Part shown: positions 9,084 to 18,288 of the stretch, piece by piece | Layout: each line of letters begins with the position of its first letter | Position numbering within the stretch: the first letter of the stretch is position 1 | DNA from: Chitinophagaceae bacterium | GTDB taxonomy: Bacteria; Bacteroidota; Bacteroidia; Chitinophagales; Chitinophagaceae | DNA: 64,000 bases | Reading direction: 5' to 3' | Assembly: GCA_019752295.1 (NCBI GenBank) | Contig: JAIEMK010000027.1 | Coordinates: 1 to 64,000 of the forward strand | Made by a program: the position numbers and the translations under genes | Notes under the pieces: generated by a model | Databases searched by the model: none | What the model saw: the letters and a program-made list of their open reading frames with translations, nothing else | Told to the model about the DNA's origin: nothing

Positions 9084-10505
9084 ATGCCACATGAATCCAT
9101 TTCTGTATTCGATATGTTTAAAATCGGGGTGGGCCCTTCCAGTTCTCATACACTGGGGCCATGGCGTGCTGCATTAGCTTGTGTTGAAAATATTCGTGCT
9201 AAAACGAGTTTAAAAGAAGTAGAAGAAATTACAGTTCTTTTATATGGATCGCTGGCGAAAACAGGGAAGGGGCACGGTACCGATATTGCGGTAATGCTTG
9301 GTTTGTGCGGAGAAGACCCGATAACAATTGATGTAAACAGCATCAATGCTAAAATAAAAGCGATAGAAGTTTCCGGCAAACTATTGCTGGGAAATGAAGA
9401 CACAATCAGTTTTAATCCGATGCAAGACATTCATTTTTTAATGCACGATTGCCTCGACTTTCATCCCAATGGGCTTTCGTTTTTGGTGCAACTTAGAAAT
9501 GGAGAAAACTGGTGCGATACCTATTTTTCGATTGGGGGTGGATTTATTGTTAAAGAAGATCAGGCACTCCAAAAAAAACAAGTCGACCTGCCTTTCCCAA
9601 TTAATACGGCCGATGACCTTTTGCACAATTGTATGAAGGGATTGAGTATTAGCGATGTGGTTTTAGAAAACGAAACAGCCTGGAGGCCAGAAAAAGAAAC
9701 CAGAGAAGGCGTATTGCAAATATGGAAGGCCATGAGAGATTGCATATTTCGAGGTTGTAAAACAGAAGGCGATTTGCCCGGTGGATTGGAAGTGAGAAGA
9801 AGGGCTTGTGCATTGAATAATCGCTTGCTGAAAAATCAACAATTCAACGATTATGAAAGTTGGCTGCAGCAGATCAAAAGTGGGGGACATGATTTTACGT
9901 ATATTCTGGATTGGGTAAGCTGCTTTGCGCTTGCTGTAAACGAAGAGAATGCTTCATTTGGAAGGGTTGTTACTGCCCCAACCAATGGTGCTGCCGGCGT
10001 GATACCTGCAGTATTACTATATTTCATTGCATTTTGTGATGGCAATACAGATGAAAAAATCATTCGATTTTTGTTAACTGCTTCAGAAGTGGGAAGCATC
10101 TTTAAAAAAGGCGCAACGATCTCTGCAGCCATGGGTGGATGTCAGGCCGAAATTGGCGTTTCTTCTGCCATGGCTGCAGCCGCACTCACGGAATCGATGG
10201 GCGGTACTCAGCGACAAAGTTTAATGGCTGCCGAAATTGCAATGGAACATCACCTTGGATTAACATGCGATCCGATTGGCGGACTGGTTCAAGTACCCTG
10301 CATAGAAAGAAATACAATGGGTGCTATTAAGGCAATTACCGCTTCGCAACTGGCATTGCAGAGCTCTCCCGATTTTGCAAAAGTGAGTTTGGATAAAGTA
10401 ATCAAAACCATGTGGGACACGGCTTTGGACATGAACAGTAAATACAAAGAAACTGCCGATGGGGGATTGGCTATCAATATACCCATCAGCTTGCCTGAAT
10501 GCTGA
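9084..10505 (+). CDS. sdaA: L-serine dehydratase (ammonia-lyase), iron-sulfur type
   Basis: A 473-residue single-chain enzyme that converts L-serine to pyruvate and ammonia with a [4Fe-4S] cluster. The N-terminal domain shows [20 protein letters not shown]. The catalytic half contains the three cluster cysteines in [17 protein letters not shown] and VPCIERN, the same arrangement as in E. coli Sda[15 protein letters not shown] is another family motif. The protein is likely cytoplasmic and oxygen-sensitive. The gene stands alone, and a hairpin spans its stop codon. Confidence 0.95.
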   Translation: MPHESISVFDMFKIGVGPSSSHTLGPWRAALACVENIRAKTSLKEVEEITVLLYGSLAKTGKGHGTDIAVMLGLCGEDPITIDVNSINAKIKAIEVSGKLLLGNEDTISFNPMQDIHFLMHDCLDFHPNGLSFLVQLRNGENWCDTYFSIGGGFIVKEDQALQKKQVDLPFPINTADDLLHNCMKGLSISDVVLENETAWRPEKETREGVLQIWKAMRDCIFRGCKTEGDLPGGLEVRRRACALNNRLLKNQQFNDYESWLQQIKSGGHDFTYILDWVSCFALAVNEENASFGRVVTAPTNGAAGVIPAVLLYFIAFCDGNTDEKIIRFLLTASEVGSIFKKGATISAAMGGCQAEIGVSSAMAAAALTESMGGTQRQSLMAAEIAMEHHLGLTCDPIGGLVQVPCIERNTMGAIKAITASQLALQSSPDFAKVSLDKVIKTMWDTALDMNSKYKETADGGLAINIPISLPEC

Positions 10506-10516
10506 CGGGTATATTT
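10479..10516 (+). terminator. Terminator-like hairpin across the sdaA stop codon
   Basis: ATACCCATCAGC (10479-10490) pairs with GCTGACGGGTAT (10501-10512) with one mismatch, followed by ATTT. The stem begins in coding sequence. Confidence 0.55.
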
Positions 10517-10528
10517 GTTATATGCTAA

Positions 10529-11704
10529 TTAATTTAATAAAGGATTCAGCTCAATTTCTTCTACCGAAATTTTGGAATAGTCTCTGATCTCGTTGTACAA
10601 AGTGCCTCTCTCTACAGGCTGTCGCTTTACCTGCTTGATCAAATTAACCAGATCGGCTGTACTCATTGCAGGAGTTTGTTCCTCACTTCCTGCCATTGAA
10701 TAAATTTTTGTGGTATCATCAATAGTGCCATCAATATCATTTACTCCAAAGCTGAGAGAAAGTTGTGCATTTTGTCTGCCCAACATTGGCCAATAAGCTT
10801 TGATATGCGGAAAATTGTCCAGATACAAACGCGATACGGCATACATTTTCATGTCTTCGATGATCGATGATTCTGCAATATGACTCATGTCATTGTCTTT
10901 ATTGCGGAACTTTAATGGAATGAATGTGTTGAAGCCGCCAGTTTTATCTTGTAATTGACGCAGCCTTTCCATATGATCGATACGATGCTTGTATGCTTCG
11001 ATATGTCCGTATAAGAGTGTGGCATTGCTATGCATTCCCAATTTGTGCGCAGCTTCGTGTATCGACAGCCATCCATCTGCATCTACTTTGTCTTCGCAAA
11101 TTTGTTTACGGATCTCAGGATGAAAAATCTCTGCACCACCGCCTGGTAATGAATCCAGACCAGCTTCATGTGCCAAACGCATTCCTTCTTCGGTACTCAA
11201 TTTTGCTTTACGAAACATGTAATCCAATTCAACCGGAGTAAATGCTTTGATGTGTAATTCAGGGCGGTGCGCTTTGATAGATCTAAGTAATTCAAGGAAA
11301 AAATTCATATCCATTTTTGGATGAACACCACCCACAATATGCACTTCCGTAACAGGTTTGCCATCATAACTTTTAACGATATCCAACATCTGATCAATGC
11401 TCAATTCCCAGCCCTCTTCGCGATGCGCGTATAATTTGGAATAAGCACAAAACTTGCAACTGAATACGCAAAGATTGGTTGGTTCGATATGAAAATTACG
11501 ATTGAAATAAGTTTTATTGCCGTGCTTCTGTTCACGTACCCAGTTGGCCAATGCACCCAAATAGGAGAGAGAGCCTTTTTCAAAAAGTGTAACACCATCA
11601 TCAAAGCTGATGCGCTCTTTGTTCAAAATTTTTTGCCCGATTTGTTTTAGACGTTCATCGCTGATCTGAGCTACCAATGTTTGAATACCTGTTTCTTGTT
11701 GCAT
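10529..11704 (-). CDS. mqnE: Aminofutalosine synthase MqnE (radical SAM)
   Basis: A 391-residue radical SAM enzyme. The cluster motif CVFSCKFC places the three cysteines at residues 79, 83 and 86, preceded by NFHIEPTNL, the MqnE type of sequence. Later EVHIVGGVHP and DSLPGGGAEIFHPEIR match the CofH/MqnE/MqnC superfamily. MqnE makes aminofutalosine from 3-((1-carboxyvinyl)oxy)benzoate, an early step of futalosine-route menaquinone synthesis. MqnC is the closest alternative, but the HIEPTN context favours MqnE. No other mqn gene is in the window. Confidence 0.85.
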   Translation of the reverse strand: MQQETGIQTLVAQISDERLKQIGQKILNKERISFDDGVTLFEKGSLSYLGALANWVREQKHGNKTYFNRNFHIEPTNLCVFSCKFCAYSKLYAHREEGWELSIDQMLDIVKSYDGKPVTEVHIVGGVHPKMDMNFFLELLRSIKAHRPELHIKAFTPVELDYMFRKAKLSTEEGMRLAHEAGLDSLPGGGAEIFHPEIRKQICEDKVDADGWLSIHEAAHKLGMHSNATLLYGHIEAYKHRIDHMERLRQLQDKTGGFNTFIPLKFRNKDNDMSHIAESSIIEDMKMYAVSRLYLDNFPHIKAYWPMLGRQNAQLSLSFGVNDIDGTIDDTTKIYSMAGSEEQTPAMSTADLVNLIKQVKRQPVERGTLYNEIRDYSKISVEEIELNPLLN

Positions 11705-11721
11705 CTTCGTGGAAATTTCAG

Positions 11722-11751
11722 CAAAAATAAATCAAAATAACCAGCATCAAT
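11722..11751 (-). promoter_or_regulatory. Putative promoter of mqnE
   Basis: On the minus strand ATTG, 18 bases, then TATTTTTG (11722-11729), a perfect -7 element, ending 17 bases before the ATG. Confidence 0.45.
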
Positions 11752-11817
11752 TGCTAATTATAGAATAGTATTTTTGAAAGGTATTCAATAGTAAAATCCT
11801 GCAAATTATCCAATGAT

Positions 11818-13047
11818 TTATGACATTAATATTCCAGCAATACTTGCCGATAAATAAGAGGCGAGGGTACCACAGAGTAATGCTTTGAGCCCTAGTTTGG
11901 CAAGGTCGGCCCTTCTTGTTGGAGCTAATTCACCAATACCGCCAATTTGCATACCTACACTACTAAAATTGGCAAACCCGCAAATGGCGATACTTACAAT
12001 CAATAATCCTTTTTCTGAAACAATCGGAACTGATTTATTGGTAAGATTATTGAAAGCAACAAATTCGTTGATAGTTAGCTTTTGCCCTAATAAAGTTGCA
12101 GCATTTGCAACATCTACATTCGGAACACCCATGGCCCAGGTCATAGGAAAAAATAGTTTGCTGAAAATAACGTCTAGTGTCAGGCCGGTATAAATCTTTC
12201 CCATTCCCCAGTTGATAAATGCAATTAGTGCAATAAAACCAATCAGCATCGCAATTACATTGATTGATATTTTCATTCCATCGCTGGCTCCATGCGAAAT
12301 GGCATCGATAATATTACTGTACGGACTTTTTACTTCAAGTTTAACCTTGCCCATGGTTTGTGATTCTTCTGTTTCCGGGAATACGATTTTTGAAATTACC
12401 AAAGCTCCTGGTGCGGCCATCAAACTCGCTGTTAGCAGGTATTCTGCCTTTGCACCCATATTCGCATACACAATCAATATACCTCCTGCAATACAGGCCA
12501 AACTTCCACTCATGCTTGCTAATAATTCGCTTCTGGTCATGGAACTTAGGTAGGGCCTGATCATGACCTGTGCTTCTACCTGACCCACAAATGCACTTGC
12601 CACATTACTCAAAGCCTCAGCGCCACTAACACGCATAATAAAATTCATTGCTTTGGCGATGATGGAAACGATCAATTGCATTACTCCGAAGTGATATAAG
12701 ATGGCCACCAACACACAAACTAAAATAATAGTTGCCGTTACACTAAACGCAAAAACAAAACCTCCCTGACTAAAATTTTGTACACCGCCGGGTGCGTTTA
12801 CCATAATGCCTCCATACACAAACGAAACACCTTCTCTTGCAAATTTTTCGATCTTTTCCATTCCATGACCTAATTGCTGAAAGAACCAGGTTACCGGAGG
12901 AACTTTTAGAACCAGTACAGCTATCAGAATTTGTAAGAACATTCCGCTGACTACTAATCGGTAATTAATGCGTTTTTTATTATTAGAAAACAAAAATGCA
13001 ATCATCAAAATCAGTATTATCCCCAGTAATCCGTGAAATCGTTCCAT
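11818..13047 (-). CDS. Concentrative nucleoside transporter (NupC/CNT family)
   Basis: A 409-residue membrane protein with about ten helices. Family segments are FVYGGIMVNAPGGVQNFSQGGFVFAF, a long loop-helix unit near residue 75, SGAEALSNVASAFVGQVEAQ with the re-entrant pore motif, and CGFANFSSVGMQIGGIGELAP near the end. CNT proteins import nucleosides with sodium or protons across the inner membrane; the substrate cannot be read from sequence. No nucleoside-catabolism gene is adjacent. Confidence 0.9.
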   Translation of the reverse strand: MERFHGLLGIILILMIAFLFSNNKKRINYRLVVSGMFLQILIAVLVLKVPPVTWFFQQLGHGMEKIEKFAREGVSFVYGGIMVNAPGGVQNFSQGGFVFAFSVTATIILVCVLVAILYHFGVMQLIVSIIAKAMNFIMRVSGAEALSNVASAFVGQVEAQVMIRPYLSSMTRSELLASMSGSLACIAGGILIVYANMGAKAEYLLTASLMAAPGALVISKIVFPETEESQTMGKVKLEVKSPYSNIIDAISHGASDGMKISINVIAMLIGFIALIAFINWGMGKIYTGLTLDVIFSKLFFPMTWAMGVPNVDVANAATLLGQKLTINEFVAFNNLTNKSVPIVSEKGLLIVSIAICGFANFSSVGMQIGGIGELAPTRRADLAKLGLKALLCGTLASYLSASIAGILMS

Positions 13048-13131
13048 AATTAAACAATTAGCTAATTAGAACGAAAGATAATAAAATATTAATCATGAAA
13101 ACACATAAATGACATAACAATACACGCACAA

Positions 13132-13161
13132 AAAAAGAGGCACTAATGAATGCCTCTTTTT
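13132..13161 (-). terminator. Terminator of trxA
   Basis: AAAAAGAGGCA (13132-13142) pairs over 11 bp with TGCCTCTTTTT (13151-13161), 8-base loop, and a T-run on the minus strand side. Confidence 0.8.
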
Positions 13162-13178
13162 AAAAACGCTTTTTTAAA

Positions 13179-13496
13179 TTATAAATGCGCCTGAATTTTT
13201 TTGTCTAAAACACTTTTTGGTACTGCACCAATTTGTTTGTCAACGATCTTGCCATCTTTAATAAATAAAATTGCAGGAATTGAAGTAATGCCATAGTTCA
13301 CACTCAAGTTAGGATTGTGATCTACATTCACTTTCCCTACGTTTATTTTACCGGCATACTCTTTTGATAATTCCTCAATAACTGGTCCGATAGCACGACA
13401 AGGTCCACACCATTCTGCCCAGAAATCTATTACGGTTAATTTATCGCTGTCAAGCACAGTGCTCTGAAAGTTCGCGTCTGTTAGTTCTAAAGCCAT
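13179..13496 (-). CDS. trxA: Thioredoxin
   Basis: A 105-residue thioredoxin of standard length with the active site WCGPCR (cysteines 30 and 33), the buried aspartate in VIDFWAEW and the cis-proline in TSIPAILF. It is a cytoplasmic disulfide reductant, kept reduced by thioredoxin reductase; a trxB gene lies at 47.5 kb in this window. It also supplies electrons to MsrA-type enzymes. A TATATTTG -7 element on the minus strand (13535-13542) precedes it, and a clear terminator follows. Confidence 0.97.
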   Translation of the reverse strand: MALELTDANFQSTVLDSDKLTVIDFWAEWCGPCRAIGPVIEELSKEYAGKINVGKVNVDHNPNLSVNYGITSIPAILFIKDGKIVDKQIGAVPKSVLDKKIQAHL

Positions 13497-13534
13497 TTTT
13501 ATAGTTTTTAAGATTTGTAATTAATGTAAGATGT

Positions 13535-13542
13535 CAAATATA
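13535..13542 (-). promoter_or_regulatory. Putative -7 element of trxA promoter
   Basis: TATATTTG on the minus strand, a perfect -7 match, 38 bases upstream of the ATG. No clear -33 TTTG at the right distance. Confidence 0.4.
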
Positions 13543-13645
13543 AATCCAAAGCCCGGTTTATGCTGTTTTGACTTTTCCACCATTGTTATTAATGACGTAG
13601 CAGCAGTATAAACCTGACAGCTCGGCACAAAAAATAATTAATGGA

Positions 13646-16600
13646 TCAGTTTACCATTCCTACATGCACATCCAGATCGGGGTTGTTTAGCAGGAAACCT
13701 GCCATATCTTCGTTCATTAGGAAACTTTTTTCCAAACTATATAAACTTACACGCAAATTTTCTTTTGGCTCATAGAGGTTGAAACGCAAAGAAGTTTTGC
13801 CCGGGTTATTCTTCATATTCGAATCAATAAAATTTACCAGCTCTTTTGTGATTGCAGAAGGATGCACAGTGATGTCGACACTTCTTGTGAGATTTTGTTT
13901 TACGGTTTCAAGCAACGACATGGTTTGTATCTTAAACTCGAATTCATTGGGTCGATTGTATTTCATCCTGAATGTTCCGGAACATAAAATGTTTTGCCCT
14001 TTATCGAGATAGTTTTGAAACTTGATATAATCTTCACTCCACAATAAAAATTCTGTTTTGCCTGTAAAATCTTCGATAACAAATGAACCGAAATTTTTTC
14101 CTGTCTTGGTTACGCGATGTTGAACATCAATGATCAGTCCGGCTACTTTCAAACCCTTTCCTGGATTGGGTTGCAACTGTATGCTGTCTTTTATTTCATT
14201 AAAATCGTTGATCTTTGTAATGCCATAATGCTTTAATTCAAATTTAAAATGATCAAGCGGGTGGCCACTCATATACATACCGGTAACTTCTTTTTCGAAA
14301 TCCAATAATTCTGTCAGCGTCCATGGTTCACAAATCGCAATCTTTGGCTTAGGCACTTCCATTGCTGCTGAAAGATTCCCAAAAAGTGTATTGGTATTGC
14401 CAATAGCATGTGTTTGCTTGGCCTGTCCATATGCTACAATTTTTTCTAACCCCGTTTGTTTTTCTCCATCAGGAACATTAAAATATTGCGCCCTATGATA
14501 TGTGCTGAAACAATCAAAAGCGCCCGAATAAGCAAGCGACTCAAGTGATTTTTTATTTACACTTTTCTGTAACACTCTGGCGATAAAATCGAATATGTCC
14601 TGATAAGCACCACTCTTTTCTCTTTCCGAAATGATATTTTCTACTGCTGCTTCACCAACACCTTTAATGCCGCCCATTCCGAAACGAATTTCTCCACGAT
14701 GGTTTACTGCAAATCCCTTTAAAGATTCATTGATATCGGGCCCAAGTACTTTAATGCCCATTCTTTTACACTCTTCCATAAAGAATGTAATCTTCTCAAT
14801 CCCGCCTGCATGATTCAAAACAGCCGACATATATTCTCCCGGATAATGCGCTTTAAGATAGGCTGTTTGGTAAGCTACAAAAGCATAACAAGTAGAATGC
14901 GATTTATTAAAAGCGTATTGAGCGAATGCTTCCCAGTCTGTCCAAATTTTTTCGAGTTTGTCTGATGCATGCCCTTTTTTGATGGCACCTTCAACAAATT
15001 TTCCCTTCATTTTATCAAGGGTCATTCTGTCTTTCTTACCCATTGCTTTACGCAATACATCAGCATCTCCCTTACTAAATCCTCCGATCTTCTGCGATAG
15101 CAACATCACTTGTTCCTGATATACTGTAATACCATAAGTATCCGCTAAAAATTCTTCCATATCAGCCAGATCGTAGGTAATCGCTTCGCGACCGTGTTTC
15201 CTGTCGATGAAGTTTGGAATATAAGCAATAGGGCCCGGGCGATACAAAGCGTTCATTGCAATCAGGTCTGCGAACTTATCAGGCTTTAATTCACGCAAAT
15301 ATTTTTGCATACCCAAACTTTCAAATTGAAACGTTGCATTGGTTTCGCCTCGTTGATACAATTGAAATGTTTTTTCATCGTCCAAAGGAATCGTATCTAA
15401 GTCGATAGTAATTTTGTGGTTTTGTTCAATCAACTCCAACGCTGTCTTTAAAATGGAAAGGGTTTTTAAACCCAGAAAGTCCATTTTAATTACACCGGCT
15501 TCTTCAATTGTACTTCCTTCAATTTGTGTAACCCAAAGAGGAGAGTCTTTTGAAATTGCAACCGGTATCAGATCTGTTAGGTCTCTTGGTGCAATAATAA
15601 TTCCTGCAGCATGAATACCAGTATTTCTAACCGAACCTTCTAAACGTTCTGCTTCTTTTAATACCTGCGCGCGGATATCAGTTCCGTTATAGATTTCCCT
15701 GATTTTTTTGATATTCTCCAAATCATCCTGCTGATAACCTTCTTTTTCTTCGAAAGATTTCTGATTTAATTTTTCCCCTTCTTTGATCGTAAAGGGAGCA
15801 TGCAATACCCTGCGCAATTCGGTACCCGGTTTATCAGGTACCAGCTTCGCAAGCATATTGCTTTCGGCCAGTGGAAGATCCATTACACGAGCAACATCTT
15901 TAATACTCATCTTAGCCGCCATAGTGCCATAAGTAATGATCTGGGCCACCTGATTCTTTCCGTATTTATCTACTACATAATCGATCACTTTTTGTCGACC
16001 TTCATCATCAAAATCCGTATCAATATCGGGCATGCTCTTACGATCGGGATTCAGGAATCTTTCAAACAGCAAATTATACTTGATGGGATCGATATTCGTG
16101 ATGCCAATGCAATAAGCCACCACACTACCGGCTGCGGAACCACGACCCGGCCCCACAAATACCCCCATTTTTCTTCCCGCTTTTATAAAATCGCTCACAA
16201 TTAAAAAATATCCGGCGAAACCCATAGTTCTGATGGTAAACAATTCAAAGTCGAGTCGCTCCTGAATTTCTGGCGTAATTTCGTTATAGCGCATTTGAGC
16301 ACCTTCCAATGTTAAGTGTTTCAAAAACTCCCATTGGTTCATATTCGAATCAGGATGGATCTGAAAGGACTCAGGAATGGGGAAGGCCGGCAATAAAATA
16401 TCTTTCTTTAAATTCAACACTTCTACTTTATCAACGATCGCATTGGTATTATCCAGCGATTCGGGGATGTCGCTGAATAATTTCGACATCTCTTCGGTTG
16501 TTTTAAAATAAAATTGATCATTCGGAAATTTAAACCGCCTGTTTTTTAACTGCAATTCATCGTTTACAAAGTCGTCAAATCCGGGTGTGGACTGCTTTTC

Positions 16601-17332
16601 GCCGGTATTGATGCATAGAAGAATGTCGTGTGCATTGTAGTCGTCTCTTTCGGTATAATGACTATCATTGGTTGCGATTACCGGAACCTGATACTTCTTA
16701 GCAAATTTTAAAAGGGTGCTATTAATCAGTTCCTGCTCTTTAATATTGTGCCTTTGTATTTCGATATAATAATCATCTCCAAACAAATCGAGCCACCATT
16801 TAAATTCCTGTTCTGCTTTTTCCTCACCTTCGTTCAGTATCGTTTGTGGAACATAAGCACCAATACAACAGGTTGTTGCAATAATGCCTTCGTGATATTT
16901 TTCGATCAGAGCTTTGTCTACTCTGGGGTATTTGCTATACATCCCTTCAATAAATCCCATTGAAGTAAGCTTCACCAGATTCTGATAGCCCACTGCGTTT
17001 TTGGCCAATAAAACCTGGTGGTATCTTTTGTCTTTAACCTCCTTTGTAAACGTTTTTAGAAAACGGTCTTCCACTACGTAGAATTCGCAACCAACAATCG
17101 GCTTTACCAAGGGGGCTAATATGTCTTTCCCATCTGCATCTTTTCCAATTACTTTGGTCTTCTTCCAGGCCTGACTTACAAATTCAAATGCACCAAACAT
17201 ATTGCCATGATCGGTGATGGCAACAGCAGGCATTTGATCCTTTGCTGCTTTTGCGAATAAACTGCCAATATTGGCTGCTCCATCCAGTAAAGAGTATTGC
17301 GTATGAACGTGTAAGTGCGAAAATCGAGACAT
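13646..17332 (-). CDS. dnaE: DNA polymerase III subunit alpha
   Basis: A 1228-residue DnaE-type replicative polymerase. It begins with a PHP domain (HLHVHTQYSLLDGA from residue 6, then TDHGNMFGAFEF). The polymerase core has GPGRGSAAGS, the catalytic aspartates of MPDIDTDFDDEG near residue 435 and the third in IKMDFLGLKTL near residue 617. Helix-hairpin-helix and OB-fold regions follow (for example VAGLIIDVQHRVTKTGK near residue 1060). Length and order are normal and no intein is present. The gene stands alone. Confidence 0.98.
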   Translation of the reverse strand: MSRFSHLHVHTQYSLLDGAANIGSLFAKAAKDQMPAVAITDHGNMFGAFEFVSQAWKKTKVIGKDADGKDILAPLVKPIVGCEFYVVEDRFLKTFTKEVKDKRYHQVLLAKNAVGYQNLVKLTSMGFIEGMYSKYPRVDKALIEKYHEGIIATTCCIGAYVPQTILNEGEEKAEQEFKWWLDLFGDDYYIEIQRHNIKEQELINSTLLKFAKKYQVPVIATNDSHYTERDDYNAHDILLCINTGEKQSTPGFDDFVNDELQLKNRRFKFPNDQFYFKTTEEMSKLFSDIPESLDNTNAIVDKVEVLNLKKDILLPAFPIPESFQIHPDSNMNQWEFLKHLTLEGAQMRYNEITPEIQERLDFELFTIRTMGFAGYFLIVSDFIKAGRKMGVFVGPGRGSAAGSVVAYCIGITNIDPIKYNLLFERFLNPDRKSMPDIDTDFDDEGRQKVIDYVVDKYGKNQVAQIITYGTMAAKMSIKDVARVMDLPLAESNMLAKLVPDKPGTELRRVLHAPFTIKEGEKLNQKSFEEKEGYQQDDLENIKKIREIYNGTDIRAQVLKEAERLEGSVRNTGIHAAGIIIAPRDLTDLIPVAISKDSPLWVTQIEGSTIEEAGVIKMDFLGLKTLSILKTALELIEQNHKITIDLDTIPLDDEKTFQLYQRGETNATFQFESLGMQKYLRELKPDKFADLIAMNALYRPGPIAYIPNFIDRKHGREAITYDLADMEEFLADTYGITVYQEQVMLLSQKIGGFSKGDADVLRKAMGKKDRMTLDKMKGKFVEGAIKKGHASDKLEKIWTDWEAFAQYAFNKSHSTCYAFVAYQTAYLKAHYPGEYMSAVLNHAGGIEKITFFMEECKRMGIKVLGPDINESLKGFAVNHRGEIRFGMGGIKGVGEAAVENIISEREKSGAYQDIFDFIARVLQKSVNKKSLESLAYSGAFDCFSTYHRAQYFNVPDGEKQTGLEKIVAYGQAKQTHAIGNTNTLFGNLSAAMEVPKPKIAICEPWTLTELLDFEKEVTGMYMSGHPLDHFKFELKHYGITKINDFNEIKDSIQLQPNPGKGLKVAGLIIDVQHRVTKTGKNFGSFVIEDFTGKTEFLLWSEDYIKFQNYLDKGQNILCSGTFRMKYNRPNEFEFKIQTMSLLETVKQNLTRSVDITVHPSAITKELVNFIDSNMKNNPGKTSLRFNLYEPKENLRVSLYSLEKSFLMNEDMAGFLLNNPDLDVHVGMVN

Positions 17333-17540
17333 GCAGCAAAAATTTGTTTAGAAAACTGCTGTAGATAAATAGTAATTTACTATTTATTCGTAAACTTTTA
17401 CAAACAGTATTTAATCAAATATCGCTACTAAACGGTTCTGTATCCTGCAAAAATTTTCCACAATTTCAACCCCGATTTAACACTGTTTTTTGTTCACAAA
17501 AACAATATTTCGGGAATTTAAAGGTTATTCTTCTGAGCAT

Positions 17541-17570
17541 TTTGCCTATTAAAGTCATGTACTTATCTTG
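17541..17570 (+). promoter_or_regulatory. Promoter of the NlpC/P60 gene
   Basis: TTTG at 17541-17544, 19 bases, then TATCTTG at 17564-17570, one T short of the consensus. It ends 12 bases before the ATG at 17583 and overlaps the longer frame that opens at 17568, which rejects that start. Confidence 0.65.
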
Positions 17571-17582
17571 CAGCGATCGAAT

Positions 17583-18284
17583 ATGAAAAAGAAAGATTTT
17601 TTAATATTTATTGGATTATTGCTGATTTTTTCGAGTTGTCGATCGTTCAGGCAGCTTTCTTCAAAGGATAATGCAGTTGCATCAAATACTGTACGGAAAA
17701 AGGCGAATACTGGTAAGAAAACAGAATTTCTCGATAATATTGAAGTTACTCCGGGAACAGCAGTTACTACCAAACACAAATCAAGCACAGCCTATACCGC
17801 TGTTGCAAAGGATAACCTGGTTGGTTCGGATACAAAATTTGCTTTGCAGGATGCCGGTTACTTACAATTAAAGTTTTCGGTATTAATTGGTGTGCCAGTG
17901 GAGGATCTCTCAAACATCCCACTTTTGAATGAGATGGATAGATGGTGGGGCACTAAATATTGTATGGGAGGAGTTTCTGAGAACTGTTTAGACTGTTCAG
18001 CATTTACCCAAATTATGATGCGCGATGTATTTCATGTGAATTTACCCAGAACTGCTCAGGAACAATACGATGCATCAATGAAGGTAAGGAGTGCTAATCT
18101 GCAGGAAGGCGACCTAGTTTTCTTTCATACTGCCGGCAGGAGCAGAAAAAATATTACACATGTGGGAGTTTACCTGCAGAATAATAAATTTGTTCATGCA
18201 GCCACAAGCGGGGGCGTTATGATCAGCGACCTGAATGAAAAATACTGGGAACCCAAATTCAGAGGTGGTGGAAGAATTAAATGA
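17583..18284 (+). CDS. NlpC/P60 family cell-wall hydrolase, lipoprotein
   Basis: A 233-residue protein with a lipoprotein signal peptide (lipobox FSSC near residue 18), a low-complexity linker, and a C-terminal NlpC/P60 domain. The catalytic cysteine is in CLDCSAFTQIMMRD near residue 137, and the histidine in ITHVGVYLQNNKFVHAA near residue 192. NLPRTAQEQYD is a further family motif. Such enzymes cleave peptide stems of peptidoglycan in the periplasm. The start at 17583 is set by the promoter. It is convergent with the flippase gene and has only four bases between stop codons. Confidence 0.9.
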   Translation: MKKKDFLIFIGLLLIFSSCRSFRQLSSKDNAVASNTVRKKANTGKKTEFLDNIEVTPGTAVTTKHKSSTAYTAVAKDNLVGSDTKFALQDAGYLQLKFSVLIGVPVEDLSNIPLLNEMDRWWGTKYCMGGVSENCLDCSAFTQIMMRDVFHVNLPRTAQEQYDASMKVRSANLQEGDLVFFHTAGRSRKNITHVGVYLQNNKFVHAATSGGVMISDLNEKYWEPKFRGGGRIK

Positions 18285-18288
18285 TTTC

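Noticed and set aside
15800..16204. 134-codon plus-strand frame inside dnaE
   Set aside because: Shadow of the dnaE coding strand with no promoter or recognisable family.
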